Assembly (NCBI GenBank): GCA_964595575.1
Contig: CAZQRA010000011.1
Coordinates: 1-64,000, forward strand
Origin: PALSA-612 sp964595575
Lineage (GTDB): Bacteria > Actinomycetota > Thermoleophilia > Gaiellales > Gaiellaceae
Reading direction: 5' to 3'
DNA length: 64,000 bases
Position numbers and translations under genes: made by a program. Below, in pieces: positions 6,872-14,722 of this stretch. Each line of letters opens with the position of its first letter. Within the stretch, counting starts at the first letter, position 1. A model generated the notes under the pieces. The model did not search any database and was not told the DNA's origin. It saw only the letters and a program-made list of their open reading frames with translations.

Positions 6872-8840
6872 CCCGACCTCCTTGGCGCTGACGCTTCCGG
6901 CGTTCCTGCTCCACGTAGCCTGCCCGCACGACGAGGCCGAGGAAGTGCCTTGCCGCCTCGATGTCGCCGGAGAAGCGACGCGCCACGAGGTCGGCGAGCT
7001 CTCGCAGGAACTGTCGCTTGAGCTGGTCGCGGCTTGCCTGGTACTCGATGAAGAGGACCGTCTCCTCGACGGAATCGGTCGCCTGGGCGAAGCGAAGAAG
7101 GGTCTGGAGGCCTGCTCGTTCGGGGAGACTGCCGGCCTCCCGGCACAGCCTCCGCGCTTCGTGCACCAGCGCGTCGAGCTTCGTGCTCGGCTGGGCAAGC
7201 GGCGCCTCGCTCGTCATCTCCACCACCTCCAAGTCGTCTCTCACCCGAAGGAGCAGGGGGGCGACTCCCTCGGGGTCGGGGATTCCGTCGTTCTCCAGGC
7301 GTTCCAGCTCCTCCAGCGCCCGCTCCGAGGCCAGGCGTACGGCCAGCCATGAGCCTGCCTCGAGCACTCTCCGTAACGACCGCGTCCGATCAGCTCCCTC
7401 ATCCCAGCCACCACGAACGACCTCGCGAACGTCGCCGGTGAGGACCTCGAGCCCGGCGTGCGTGAGGATGGCGCGGAGCGGCTGCGCGAGGGCCGCGTCC
7501 GCAAGGAGCGCGAGCACCGCGATGTCACCGTCGCTGGGAGCGCCAAGCTCGCTCAGGCGTCTAGCGGTCGCGGTGATCCGATGTGGCAGGGAGGGAAGCC
7601 GCGGTAGCTCCTCCAGCTCGACCCGGGCGAGACCCATACCCCGTGCTCGGCGTCCTCCGACGAGCACCGTTCCGATGCCGCTGATCGCCTCAGCTTGGGC
7701 GGGGCGGGCGAGAACCTCAGCCGCGAACACCGTCCCCGGAGCGAACGCGACCTGGTAGTGGAGATCGCCACGCTTCGCACGACGATGCGTCGGGTCGATG
7801 GTCACGTGCGCAAGCACGAGGGGAGGGTCGGAGTCGAATTCCCGGAGCACGGAGCTGCAGCCTGGCACTGGACAGGTCTCAAGGTCCCAAGAGCCTGAGC
7901 CGGTGAGGACATGGGCGACACGGTGAAGGGTTCCATCCACCACGTGCCGCGGCTTGCCGTCGCATCGCCGCCGGGTGAGCCAGAACGGGATGACCTTAGG
8001 GATGACCTTGGGATCGGCTTCGCCGACCGGAAAGCCCGGCGTGAGGGCAATCGGCCGCTCGAGGAAGAGATCGGCGGCCAGGCTCCCCGCCCCCCGGCGT
8101 GCGAGTTCCCAGCCGAGCGCGCCGCGGAGCGTCGCCACTGGTACGATTGGGAGCCCGTCGCGGTAGAAGTCGCGTTGTCTGTGCCCGACAAGGCGTGCGG
8201 GCTCGAGCAGGGTGAGCCGCAACAGGTAGCGTCCCCGCGCATCGTCGCCCTGGGTTGATGGCGCAGGCAGGGATGGCCCTTCCGTGGGGGCCGGCGCAAC
8301 CTCGACGGCGAACAGCCCGGCGCCTGCGCTCTTCCTCCTCCCCACCGACAGGCCGACGGCCTCGAGCCAGGCCCAGAAGTCGTCCAGGAGGGCGAGCTCC
8401 TCGTCGGTGAGCTCACGATCGGCGACGACGTCGACCTCGAAGTCGGCAAGGCCGCGCTCCTCGCTCCAGAGAGCGCCTGTCGTCCGCGCGGCGGTGCGAG
8501 TACGCCTGTCGATCGCCAGACCAGGTGCGAGGTAGCGGCTTGCCTTTGCCACAGAGGAGCGCACCCAGAGCGCTCCGCCGCTCTCGGGTCGCCCGAACAG
8601 GCAGCAGGTCGGACACGAGCAGGCGAGCGATTGGGAGCAGGGTTTGCCCTTGGCTTTGGCGAAACGTCCGAATGCATCCCGCAGCACGCCGCGCAGGGTG
8701 GTCCCCGGCAAGAGAAGACGGGGATGCTCGGCGCGCTGGTCGAGGAACGCCGTCTGGACGTGGACGCCGACGGGAGCATCGGCAAGGCCGCCGAAGAGCG
8801 CCGGCGAGCGCCCGCGAAGCCGCAGGCGCCACCGGTTCAT
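6858..8840 (-). CDS. Cas7-Cas5-helical domain fusion of the type III complex (Cas7-5-11-like, Csx10-like)
   Basis: A 660-residue multidomain RAMP protein. Residues 1-183 are Cas7-like: PGTTLRG at 45-51, cysteines 68, 74, 76, 79 and 80 followed by LFG, AIDRRTRTA at 109-117, and GRRKSAGAG as glycine loop at 167-175. Residues ~203-415 are a second RAMP in the Cas5/Csx10 style, with HRQRDFYRDGLPIVPVATLR and the strong loop VGGRRARGMG at 394-403. Residues ~420-660 are a long alpha-helical tail with no known motif. The order Cas7, Cas5, helical domain matches the Cas7-Cas5-Cas11 fusion known from type III-D2/III-Dv complexes, but the homology of the tail is inferred. The ATG at 8840 overlaps the cas10 stop as ATGA; upstream in-frame codons are readthrough of cas10's other frame. 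Confidence 0.75.
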   Translation of the reverse strand: MNRWRLRLRGRSPALFGGLADAPVGVHVQTAFLDQRAEHPRLLLPGTTLRGVLRDAFGRFAKAKGKPCSQSLACSCPTCCLFGRPESGGALWVRSSVAKASRYLAPGLAIDRRTRTAARTTGALWSEERGLADFEVDVVADRELTDEELALLDDFWAWLEAVGLSVGRRKSAGAGLFAVEVAPAPTEGPSLPAPSTQGDDARGRYLLRLTLLEPARLVGHRQRDFYRDGLPIVPVATLRGALGWELARRGAGSLAADLFLERPIALTPGFPVGEADPKVIPKVIPFWLTRRRCDGKPRHVVDGTLHRVAHVLTGSGSWDLETCPVPGCSSVLREFDSDPPLVLAHVTIDPTHRRAKRGDLHYQVAFAPGTVFAAEVLARPAQAEAISGIGTVLVGGRRARGMGLARVELEELPRLPSLPHRITATARRLSELGAPSDGDIAVLALLADAALAQPLRAILTHAGLEVLTGDVREVVRGGWDEGADRTRSLRRVLEAGSWLAVRLASERALEELERLENDGIPDPEGVAPLLLRVRDDLEVVEMTSEAPLAQPSTKLDALVHEARRLCREAGSLPERAGLQTLLRFAQATDSVEETVLFIEYQASRDQLKRQFLRELADLVARRFSGDIEAARHFLGLVVRAGYVEQERRKRQRQGGRGERR

Positions 8841-10234
8841 GTTCCCTTCCCCCAGAGGTCGACGACCGCGAGGGCTGCGCCGAGGAGGTCGTGGCTCTCT
8901 ACCCCGCACGCCTGAGCCAGCCTGCGCGCTTCCTCGAGCGTGCCCTGCACGGCGTCGCTACCGCGCTCGCTCTCGCGCGCTGCTCGCTCGTCGAGGAGGA
9001 GGTCGCGAAGCTCGCCGCCCGGCTCGCAGAGGTCGCTCGCCAGGCCCGAGCGCTGAGCGCGTGCCACCTTGTCCACTGCCTCGACGAGGGCGCGGAACGA
9101 AGGGCGAGCTCCCCAGAACCGGTCGCGGGGAATCGGGGTCCCGGTGAGGCTCGTCCTGCGGCCCCCGTGCAGCCTGCGACCTAGGAGCGTCCGCAGCTCG
9201 ACGTGAGCGGCACCCCTCCTTCGAGACAGCTCCTTTGCCGTCGCAAGCCCCCCCTTTGCCTCATCGAACAGGATCCTGAGAGGGAGGTAGGGGTCGCTGA
9301 GTACGATCGCGGCGGAGAAGCGAGCAGGCGCTCCCTCGAGTCGAACATGGCGCTCGAGACCGCACCAGAGCTCCTTGAGGGCCTCGGCCGCGCGTCGCGC
9401 ATCGCAGAAGACGACAAGGTCGTCGCCCCCGACTACGGGCGTGAGGATGGGCGTGCCGACGCAAGCTCCGTTGCCTCTGATGCTCTGTAGGGCCTGCTCT
9501 AGCCCGCTCGTCACCGCCTTGGACGCCGTTCGAAGCTCGTTTGCATCGCCGATATCGACCAGCCTACGGCCGAGGCCGTCTCCGTCGAGGTAGAGGGCGG
9601 CGAGCACAGCTCTTCGCGGGAGGCGCTCGGGGCCGTGGACGTCCTCGTCCGCAGATGAGAAGAGGTCGGAGATCGTCTCGGGGAGTTCCGTCTGGGCACG
9701 TCTTCTGCGCCCTTCCTCTCGTCGTAGGTGGCAGCGCGGACCGATCCTGTCCGTCTGCTGATCGGCTCCTCGTCCGATCCCCGAGTCGCGGTCTGCCAGC
9801 TCAAGTCCGCATGCTTGGCACACCTTGTCGGGAGGCGTGCCAGCCGGAATGAGCACCTTGCTCGGCCGGTCGATCAGCTGCCCCAGGCGCTCGTCCTGGA
9901 GGCGACCGCGCAGACGTTCGCGAGCTTTGCGGAAGTCGCCGTCGAGCGCGGCCCAGGCGCAGGCGAGGGGAGCGCCGCCGCCCGTGAGCCTATCCAGCTT
10001 GCTTCCCAGCTGTTCGCACAGGCGGCCGGCGACGGAGCTATCAGAGGCGATGAAGAGACCGCTGCCTCCAGCCGAGTAGATCGTCTGGGCCCCGATCTCG
10101 CGCGCGATCGTCTCTGCCTGCGAGGCAAAGCGCTCGAGGAGCGACGAGCCGCCCATGATGTCGAGAGGCCGCACGGGCTCGAAGACGTAGCGCTGGATCC
10201 CCGGGATCTCGTAGCCGACCAGGTAGCGGCTCAT
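8837..10234 (-). CDS. cas10: Compact Cas10: GGDD cyclic-oligoadenylate synthase without HD nuclease
   Basis: The large-subunit signature protein of type III systems, here only 465 residues where most Cas10 proteins have 700-1000. The N-terminus begins directly with a palm-like region (GGSSLLERF at 28-36); there is no N-terminal HD domain and no HD motif. A zinc-finger-like segment has CQAC (139-142) and a single RCHL (168), one Cys short of the usual four. Palm 2 has YLDGDGLG (215-222) and VVGGDDLVVF with GGDD at 269-272, the metal site that makes cyclic oligoadenylates. The rest is a helical C-terminus. Loss of HD with an intact GGDD predicts no single-strand DNase activity but active signalling, fitting the CARF-HEPN gene directly upstream, which it overlaps by 4 nt. 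Confidence 0.88.
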   Translation of the reverse strand: MSRYLVGYEIPGIQRYVFEPVRPLDIMGGSSLLERFASQAETIAREIGAQTIYSAGGSGLFIASDSSVAGRLCEQLGSKLDRLTGGGAPLACAWAALDGDFRKARERLRGRLQDERLGQLIDRPSKVLIPAGTPPDKVCQACGLELADRDSGIGRGADQQTDRIGPRCHLRREEGRRRRAQTELPETISDLFSSADEDVHGPERLPRRAVLAALYLDGDGLGRRLVDIGDANELRTASKAVTSGLEQALQSIRGNGACVGTPILTPVVGGDDLVVFCDARRAAEALKELWCGLERHVRLEGAPARFSAAIVLSDPYLPLRILFDEAKGGLATAKELSRRRGAAHVELRTLLGRRLHGGRRTSLTGTPIPRDRFWGARPSFRALVEAVDKVARAQRSGLASDLCEPGGELRDLLLDERAARESERGSDAVQGTLEEARRLAQACGVESHDLLGAALAVVDLWGKGT

Positions 10235-11907
10235 CGCTCGGCTTCCTGTTCATCGAGCCAGTACGGCTCCGCTACGACGAAGGGGTCTGCACGCTGCTGG
10301 TCGTGGGGCCGTCGGTCGATGAGACCGAAGCGTCGAACTGGGCGTCCCAGCCGCTCGGCCTCGCTGGCGAGTCGCTCCACAACCAGGCCCAGGAGGGTCG
10401 TGCCGCCGGTGAGGTTGACAAGCACTGGGGATCCTTGCAGGAGGTGGGGCCTGGCGCTCTCCACGAGCCTCGCGATCTCGCCCGTCCCGCCGACGGGGTC
10501 AGCCATGGTTAGGGGGATTATCTGGGCGTCGCACCCCGCGCGCTCGAGAGCCTGCTCAGCGTGAGGTCGCGTCTCCTCCGAGCAGACCACCACCACGCAG
10601 GCCGGGGCAGTCGGGCATGCACGGAGGGCAGAATACAGCGGGCCAGGGGTGATGCCCACCGCGCTGACAAGAAGGGGGGCACTGCCGGGCGCCGGGACGT
10701 CGAGCGACCAATCCGGCGCTTGCTTGAGCATTCTCCAGCCGCCTTCGACGTCCTTGTCCAGCGTGTTCTTCACCTCGTCGCCACGCATTCCAGCGTGGGC
10801 GTAGGCATTTCGTGCCTGCGAGAGCGAGCTCCAGAACCGCGCCAGCTGACGCTGCTCCGCGGAGAGCGCGCCACCGCTCGTGTGGGTATCGATTGTCGTG
10901 AGCGCGTGGAGCTTCCTTGCCGCCTCTTCGCGGGCCGCGCGATCGAGCCAGCGGCTCGAGAAGCCGAGTCGGAGGCACGCCCATGAGATGACCCACTCCT
11001 CCATGAGCGTCAGGGCTGGGCCCAGGGATCTACGCTCGAGAAGCTCGTCGATGAGGCGTGCCTGCCGCTCAAGTTCCCGCCTGTCCAGGCAGGTTCGCCG
11101 CTTCCATCCCTGGCCGCCGGCGCTCGGGAGCATGACGCTCGCGAGCGACTGTTGCACCTGGGAAAGCAGCTCCTCAACGAGGGGCAAGTGGCGAGCTTGA
11201 AGCTCCTGTCTGAGCGGCTTGAGCTGGTCCCGGAGGAAGAGGCCTGCATGGCGACCTAGCTCTAGAGGAAGCGCCGACGCGTAGGCGTGCGAGATCGACG
11301 TAAGCACGCGAACGAGGTTCCGGGTCCTGCCCTGATCGGCACTTGTCCGACCCAACTCCTCGGCGAGTGGCTGAGGGTCCCCCTGCTCGCGGAGGGCTCG
11401 AACCGCGTACAGGAATCCCGTGAGCTCGAGGAGAGGAGCGAGATCAACAAAGGGCGACCGCTCAGGAGGATCGCGCTGGAGCGCGTAGTACGCCGCCTCG
11501 ACCTCCGAGCGACCGAGAGTCGAGGAGTAGAGCGCGCCGAGGAAGGTGAGAAAGCTGAGGTGACGGAAGCCGTGGGTAATGTCGACGACGAGCGCGCACC
11601 CGTGCGGAACGCTTCCCGTGAGCGCATCGAGGAACTTCCCAATGTTTGGGGAACTGACTCCGCCAGGGATATCGACGCATATGACGGAGACGGGGGAGGC
11701 ATGGCGCTCAAGCAGGGGGAGCGACTCCTTTGCAGCTTCGCTCGTGCAGAGGGCGATCACCTGCTGAAAGGGCTTCCCCTCGAGGGCGAGCAGGGCGATG
11801 GGTGCCAACCGCGCCTGATGGGCCCGACCCTTCAGCTCGTACATAGCGTCCCTTGGATTGGTGCCAAGGACGGTGACGAGCGCTCGCTGCCTGCCGGCGA
11901 CTGTCAT
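10231..11907 (-). CDS. CARF-HEPN-CARF signalling ribonuclease (Csx1/Csx2-type effector with a second sensor domain)
   Basis: A 558-residue candidate effector triggered by cyclic oligoadenylate. Residues ~8-190 are a TM1812/Csx2-type CARF domain: GTNPRDAMYELKGR near the start and VVDITHGFRHLSFL at 107-120. Residues ~280-400 are helical and end in a HEPN RNase motif RNAYAH (Arg366 to His371, R-x4-H). Residues ~410-545 form another Rossmann-like unit: LVSAVGITPGPLYSAL, VVVCSEETRPHAEQAL, and NLTGGTTLLG at 498-507, the ligand-loop style of other CARF families. Known effectors generally have one CARF type per chain. The second could sense a different ring size or act as a built-in ring nuclease; both are inference. 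It overlaps csb2 upstream (11904-11907) and cas10 downstream by 4 nt each. Confidence 0.8.
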   Translation of the reverse strand: MTVAGRQRALVTVLGTNPRDAMYELKGRAHQARLAPIALLALEGKPFQQVIALCTSEAAKESLPLLERHASPVSVICVDIPGGVSSPNIGKFLDALTGSVPHGCALVVDITHGFRHLSFLTFLGALYSSTLGRSEVEAAYYALQRDPPERSPFVDLAPLLELTGFLYAVRALREQGDPQPLAEELGRTSADQGRTRNLVRVLTSISHAYASALPLELGRHAGLFLRDQLKPLRQELQARHLPLVEELLSQVQQSLASVMLPSAGGQGWKRRTCLDRRELERQARLIDELLERRSLGPALTLMEEWVISWACLRLGFSSRWLDRAAREEAARKLHALTTIDTHTSGGALSAEQRQLARFWSSLSQARNAYAHAGMRGDEVKNTLDKDVEGGWRMLKQAPDWSLDVPAPGSAPLLVSAVGITPGPLYSALRACPTAPACVVVVCSEETRPHAEQALERAGCDAQIIPLTMADPVGGTGEIARLVESARPHLLQGSPVLVNLTGGTTLLGLVVERLASEAERLGRPVRRFGLIDRRPHDQQRADPFVVAEPYWLDEQEAER

Positions 11908-13679
11908 CGGCTCACGGGGAGAAAGAGCCCCATCCCGAAGTGGGAGTTGCGGCCGATAGTGATCGGGCCGCGTACGGGCTCGGCGAACTCGAGCGCAAAG
12001 CCGTAGGCGCCGAGGTGAGGGAAGGCGCCCTGCTTGGCGCGCCGCAGGATCCGGAACGCCGTCCAGGGGCCCTCCACCGGCGTGACCGCCACCGGGTCAG
12101 GGAGGCCGCGGCGGCGGAGCTCAGTGACCACCTGCTCGGCCGGGGTGTCGCGCAGTGTTCCGCCGCGGCGCTTCGGATGCCGCACCGGAAGGAAGGGAGT
12201 ATGGGAGAGGAATCGTCGAGCCGGCTGGGAGAAGGACGGGTCGCTCGTCGGCACCAGCCGGATCGGCGCGCCGAGAAGCGGCGGTAGCGTAACCGAGCGG
12301 ACGAGCGATGCTTCCTCGGGGTGCAACCCGGCGGGGCAGAAGACGGCCAGGCGATCGATCAGCCGGCCGTCGCCGGAGGCGGCGAGGACGTGCACGTGGC
12401 GGTGGTCGTCGCGTGCGTCCTCCCCAGTAGCACGCTTGCCGCTCAGCTTCACCGGGACGGCGTCGGCGCCGAGACGGCGGCCTGCCACGCCCAGCAGGCG
12501 GCGGCGGAAGGTCTCGCACACGACGATCGCGTCGGCAAGGAGCGGCGGCCGCTCCGACTCGAGCCGGAAGACGAGCAAATGCTCGTGCGCTTCCCGGCGT
12601 GGAGGAGCGGGCGCACCGTCCCCTGAGGCCCAGACGACGCTCTCGAGACGGAGAACGCAGTCGATCGCTGGGCCGGTCAAGCGCCGCTCGGGAGCGAGCA
12701 GCGACCGGAGCTGCCGGAGAGGGCGAAGGGGAGCGAAGGTGATGACCAGTCGCTCGGCCCGTCCGTCGAGATCGTCGTCGGCAAGTGCAAGCTCGTCGGG
12801 CGCAACTCGAAAGCCGGTTGCCTTGTACACGAGGCGCTCCAGTCTGACGTCTCCGCGAGGCCCCGGCCGGCCGGCTTCGGGATGGGACGGACCGCTCACC
12901 GGCGGGCGAAGGGCACCCTCCAGGCGGTGGACCACCTTTTCGACGAGCGGCTCGGACGGCCGCGGCCGCGGCCTCCTAGGGATCACCCGGATGTACTCGA
13001 CCCAGCGCGAGCCGGGCGGGGCCGGCGTCGCCTTGACGACGCCGTCGGCGGTCGTGACCTCGAGCTGATCCCGGGTCACCGACGGCTCGGGCGCGAGCAG
13101 CCGCACGACTGACCGCTCGCCCTCCACGCCTGCGACCTCGTCTTCTGCGCTGCGGGGAACGGCGACACCGTCGCGAGCCGACCGCTCGGGCGGGGGAGCG
13201 TCGCGCAGCTCAAGCTCGCAGACGCTCACGCTCTGGCCGAGGAAGGGCGTCGCCGCAAGAAGCGAGCGAAGGCGCTCGCACTCTGCCTCGTCGAGCTCCA
13301 CGCCGGGCCAGACGACGCGGAGCTCCGCCTCCGGGTCGAGATCGAGCAGCGTGTGGCCGTTCTCGCTGCGGTCGCCGGCGAGCGGATGGTCGTCGAACTC
13401 GAGCTGGGGCATCCACTGCGCGTACACGACCTCGCCGGCCGGAGGCAGCAGGTAGCGCGGCTCGACTGCGGCAAGACGTTGGACGAGCGCCACGACCGCG
13501 TCCACGTCGTCGCCCAGCCGGTGGGCGGTACACAGCAGGGCGCGGGCGATCCGCCAGGGAGAGGGAGGCCACTCGACGTTGCCCACGTGCTCCCTCCGGG
13601 ACTGAAACCACGGCGTCGCCGCGTAGCGGCCAAAGGGAAAGCGGGCTGCGACGACGAGACCTCCGACTGCAGCGCTCAT
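11904..13679 (-). CDS. csb2: Type I-G Cascade subunit Csb2 (Cas5-Cas6 fusion)
   Basis: A 591-residue protein of the GSU0054/Csb2 family, considered a fusion of Cas5 with the crRNA-processing Cas6. The N-terminus is diagnostic: ARFPFGRYAATPWFQ, then VEWPPSPWRIARALL (Csb2 proteins carry WPPSPWR). The C-terminus ends GRNSHFGMGLFLP, the glycine-rich RAMP loop of the Cas6-like half. The start is set at the ATG of MSAAVGGLV because the frame upstream of it belongs to the preceding gene, whose stop is 14 nt away. As the only Cas6-like gene in the island it probably processes the crRNA used by both the type I and the type III complexes. Confidence 0.88.
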   Translation of the reverse strand: MSAAVGGLVVAARFPFGRYAATPWFQSRREHVGNVEWPPSPWRIARALLCTAHRLGDDVDAVVALVQRLAAVEPRYLLPPAGEVVYAQWMPQLEFDDHPLAGDRSENGHTLLDLDPEAELRVVWPGVELDEAECERLRSLLAATPFLGQSVSVCELELRDAPPPERSARDGVAVPRSAEDEVAGVEGERSVVRLLAPEPSVTRDQLEVTTADGVVKATPAPPGSRWVEYIRVIPRRPRPRPSEPLVEKVVHRLEGALRPPVSGPSHPEAGRPGPRGDVRLERLVYKATGFRVAPDELALADDDLDGRAERLVITFAPLRPLRQLRSLLAPERRLTGPAIDCVLRLESVVWASGDGAPAPPRREAHEHLLVFRLESERPPLLADAIVVCETFRRRLLGVAGRRLGADAVPVKLSGKRATGEDARDDHRHVHVLAASGDGRLIDRLAVFCPAGLHPEEASLVRSVTLPPLLGAPIRLVPTSDPSFSQPARRFLSHTPFLPVRHPKRRGGTLRDTPAEQVVTELRRRGLPDPVAVTPVEGPWTAFRILRRAKQGAFPHLGAYGFALEFAEPVRGPITIGRNSHFGMGLFLPVSR

Positions 13680-13693
13680 TGCTGTGCCCTCGG

Positions 13694-14722
13694 TCAGCTC
13701 TTCGCCGGTCTTGGAGTCCACCGCACGAGGAGCGGCTCGGCCGCCTCGAAACCCGTGGCCTTTCGGCAGCGGTCGCGACACTCTCTGCGCAGGTCAGCGA
13801 GGAATCCGTCGCGGATCTGGTCGAGGCTCGGGAACGAGAGTCCAGCGGGGCGCCGGACGGTGATGCCCTTCACGTCGAGGATACAGCGGCTGCGCCTGCG
13901 AGGCCAGGCAGCAATGAGCTCGGCGATCTGGAGAACCCCGGTCGCGACCAGGGCCTTGTAGGCAGCCTGGGGAAGGCCGTACGAGCGCAGGAGCGCCAAA
14001 TCGAGGACGATCGGCGAGACGATCCGCGACGCGCTGACCTCCGCGGTGTAGTGCGGCACCTCGCCTTCCACTGTGGTTCCCTCCGCTCCAGCTTGTCGCG
14101 TCGTCACCTCCAGGATGTGGTCGGCGGTCTTCTGGCCTCCGACCTGAACGCTCTGGCTCTGCACGGCAAGCGCGTCGATCCGGGCGCTCAGCGCTCGCGT
14201 GAGGCGCGCCCGGCCTTCCCAGATCCCTGCGAACCAGCAGCCGTGCAGAACGGCGAGGGGGTCGTGTTCCCAGACCACGTGTGCGAGCTGGGCGAACATC
14301 GGCGCCGTGGCTTGCCCGAGAAGTCGCTTAAAGCGCGCTTCCATTACCTCGCCGGTTTGAGCCTCCGCGCCATTGACGAGCGAGTGGGCCCCGAGCCGGT
14401 GTGCGGCCCTCCGACTGGACGTGTAGTACCTGTCCTGGGCGTCCACGACTTTCACCCACGGCAGGGGGGCGACCCACTCGACGGGCTCGCAGGCGGCCTC
14501 GTCCCAGATCGTCAGCTCGAGCTGATTCGCCATCGAGGCGACTGAGTCGACCACGGCGGCGAGCTGCCCGTCGGGCGCCTCGTAGAACGAGGGCCCCGTG
14601 TTGGCGAAGGTCGTCGGCTGGATGGTCGGCGAGCCGAGCGGCTCCAGGTCTACGTCGATGGCGAGATAGCGCTCTCGGTCGAGCTGATCGAGCAGCGTCG
14701 CAGCGTTGAGCGCGGCGTTCAT
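13694..14722 (-). CDS. csb1: Type I-G Cascade backbone subunit Csb1 (Cas7)
   Basis: A 342-residue GSU0053/Csb1-family Cas7. It begins LLDQLDRERYLAIDVDLEPL and has the IQPTTFANTGPSFYE segment that aligns with the RFQPTGFPDLG-type motif of the family, followed by the conserved VDSVASMANQLE helix and the AHRLGAHSL region. It forms the helical crRNA-coating filament of the I-G Cascade. The ATG at 14722 has AAGGAGG 6 nt upstream. It overlaps the end of csx17 by 4 nt. Confidence 0.88.
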   Translation of the reverse strand: MNAALNAATLLDQLDRERYLAIDVDLEPLGSPTIQPTTFANTGPSFYEAPDGQLAAVVDSVASMANQLELTIWDEAACEPVEWVAPLPWVKVVDAQDRYYTSSRRAAHRLGAHSLVNGAEAQTGEVMEARFKRLLGQATAPMFAQLAHVVWEHDPLAVLHGCWFAGIWEGRARLTRALSARIDALAVQSQSVQVGGQKTADHILEVTTRQAGAEGTTVEGEVPHYTAEVSASRIVSPIVLDLALLRSYGLPQAAYKALVATGVLQIAELIAAWPRRRSRCILDVKGITVRRPAGLSFPSLDQIRDGFLADLRRECRDRCRKATGFEAAEPLLVRWTPRPAKS

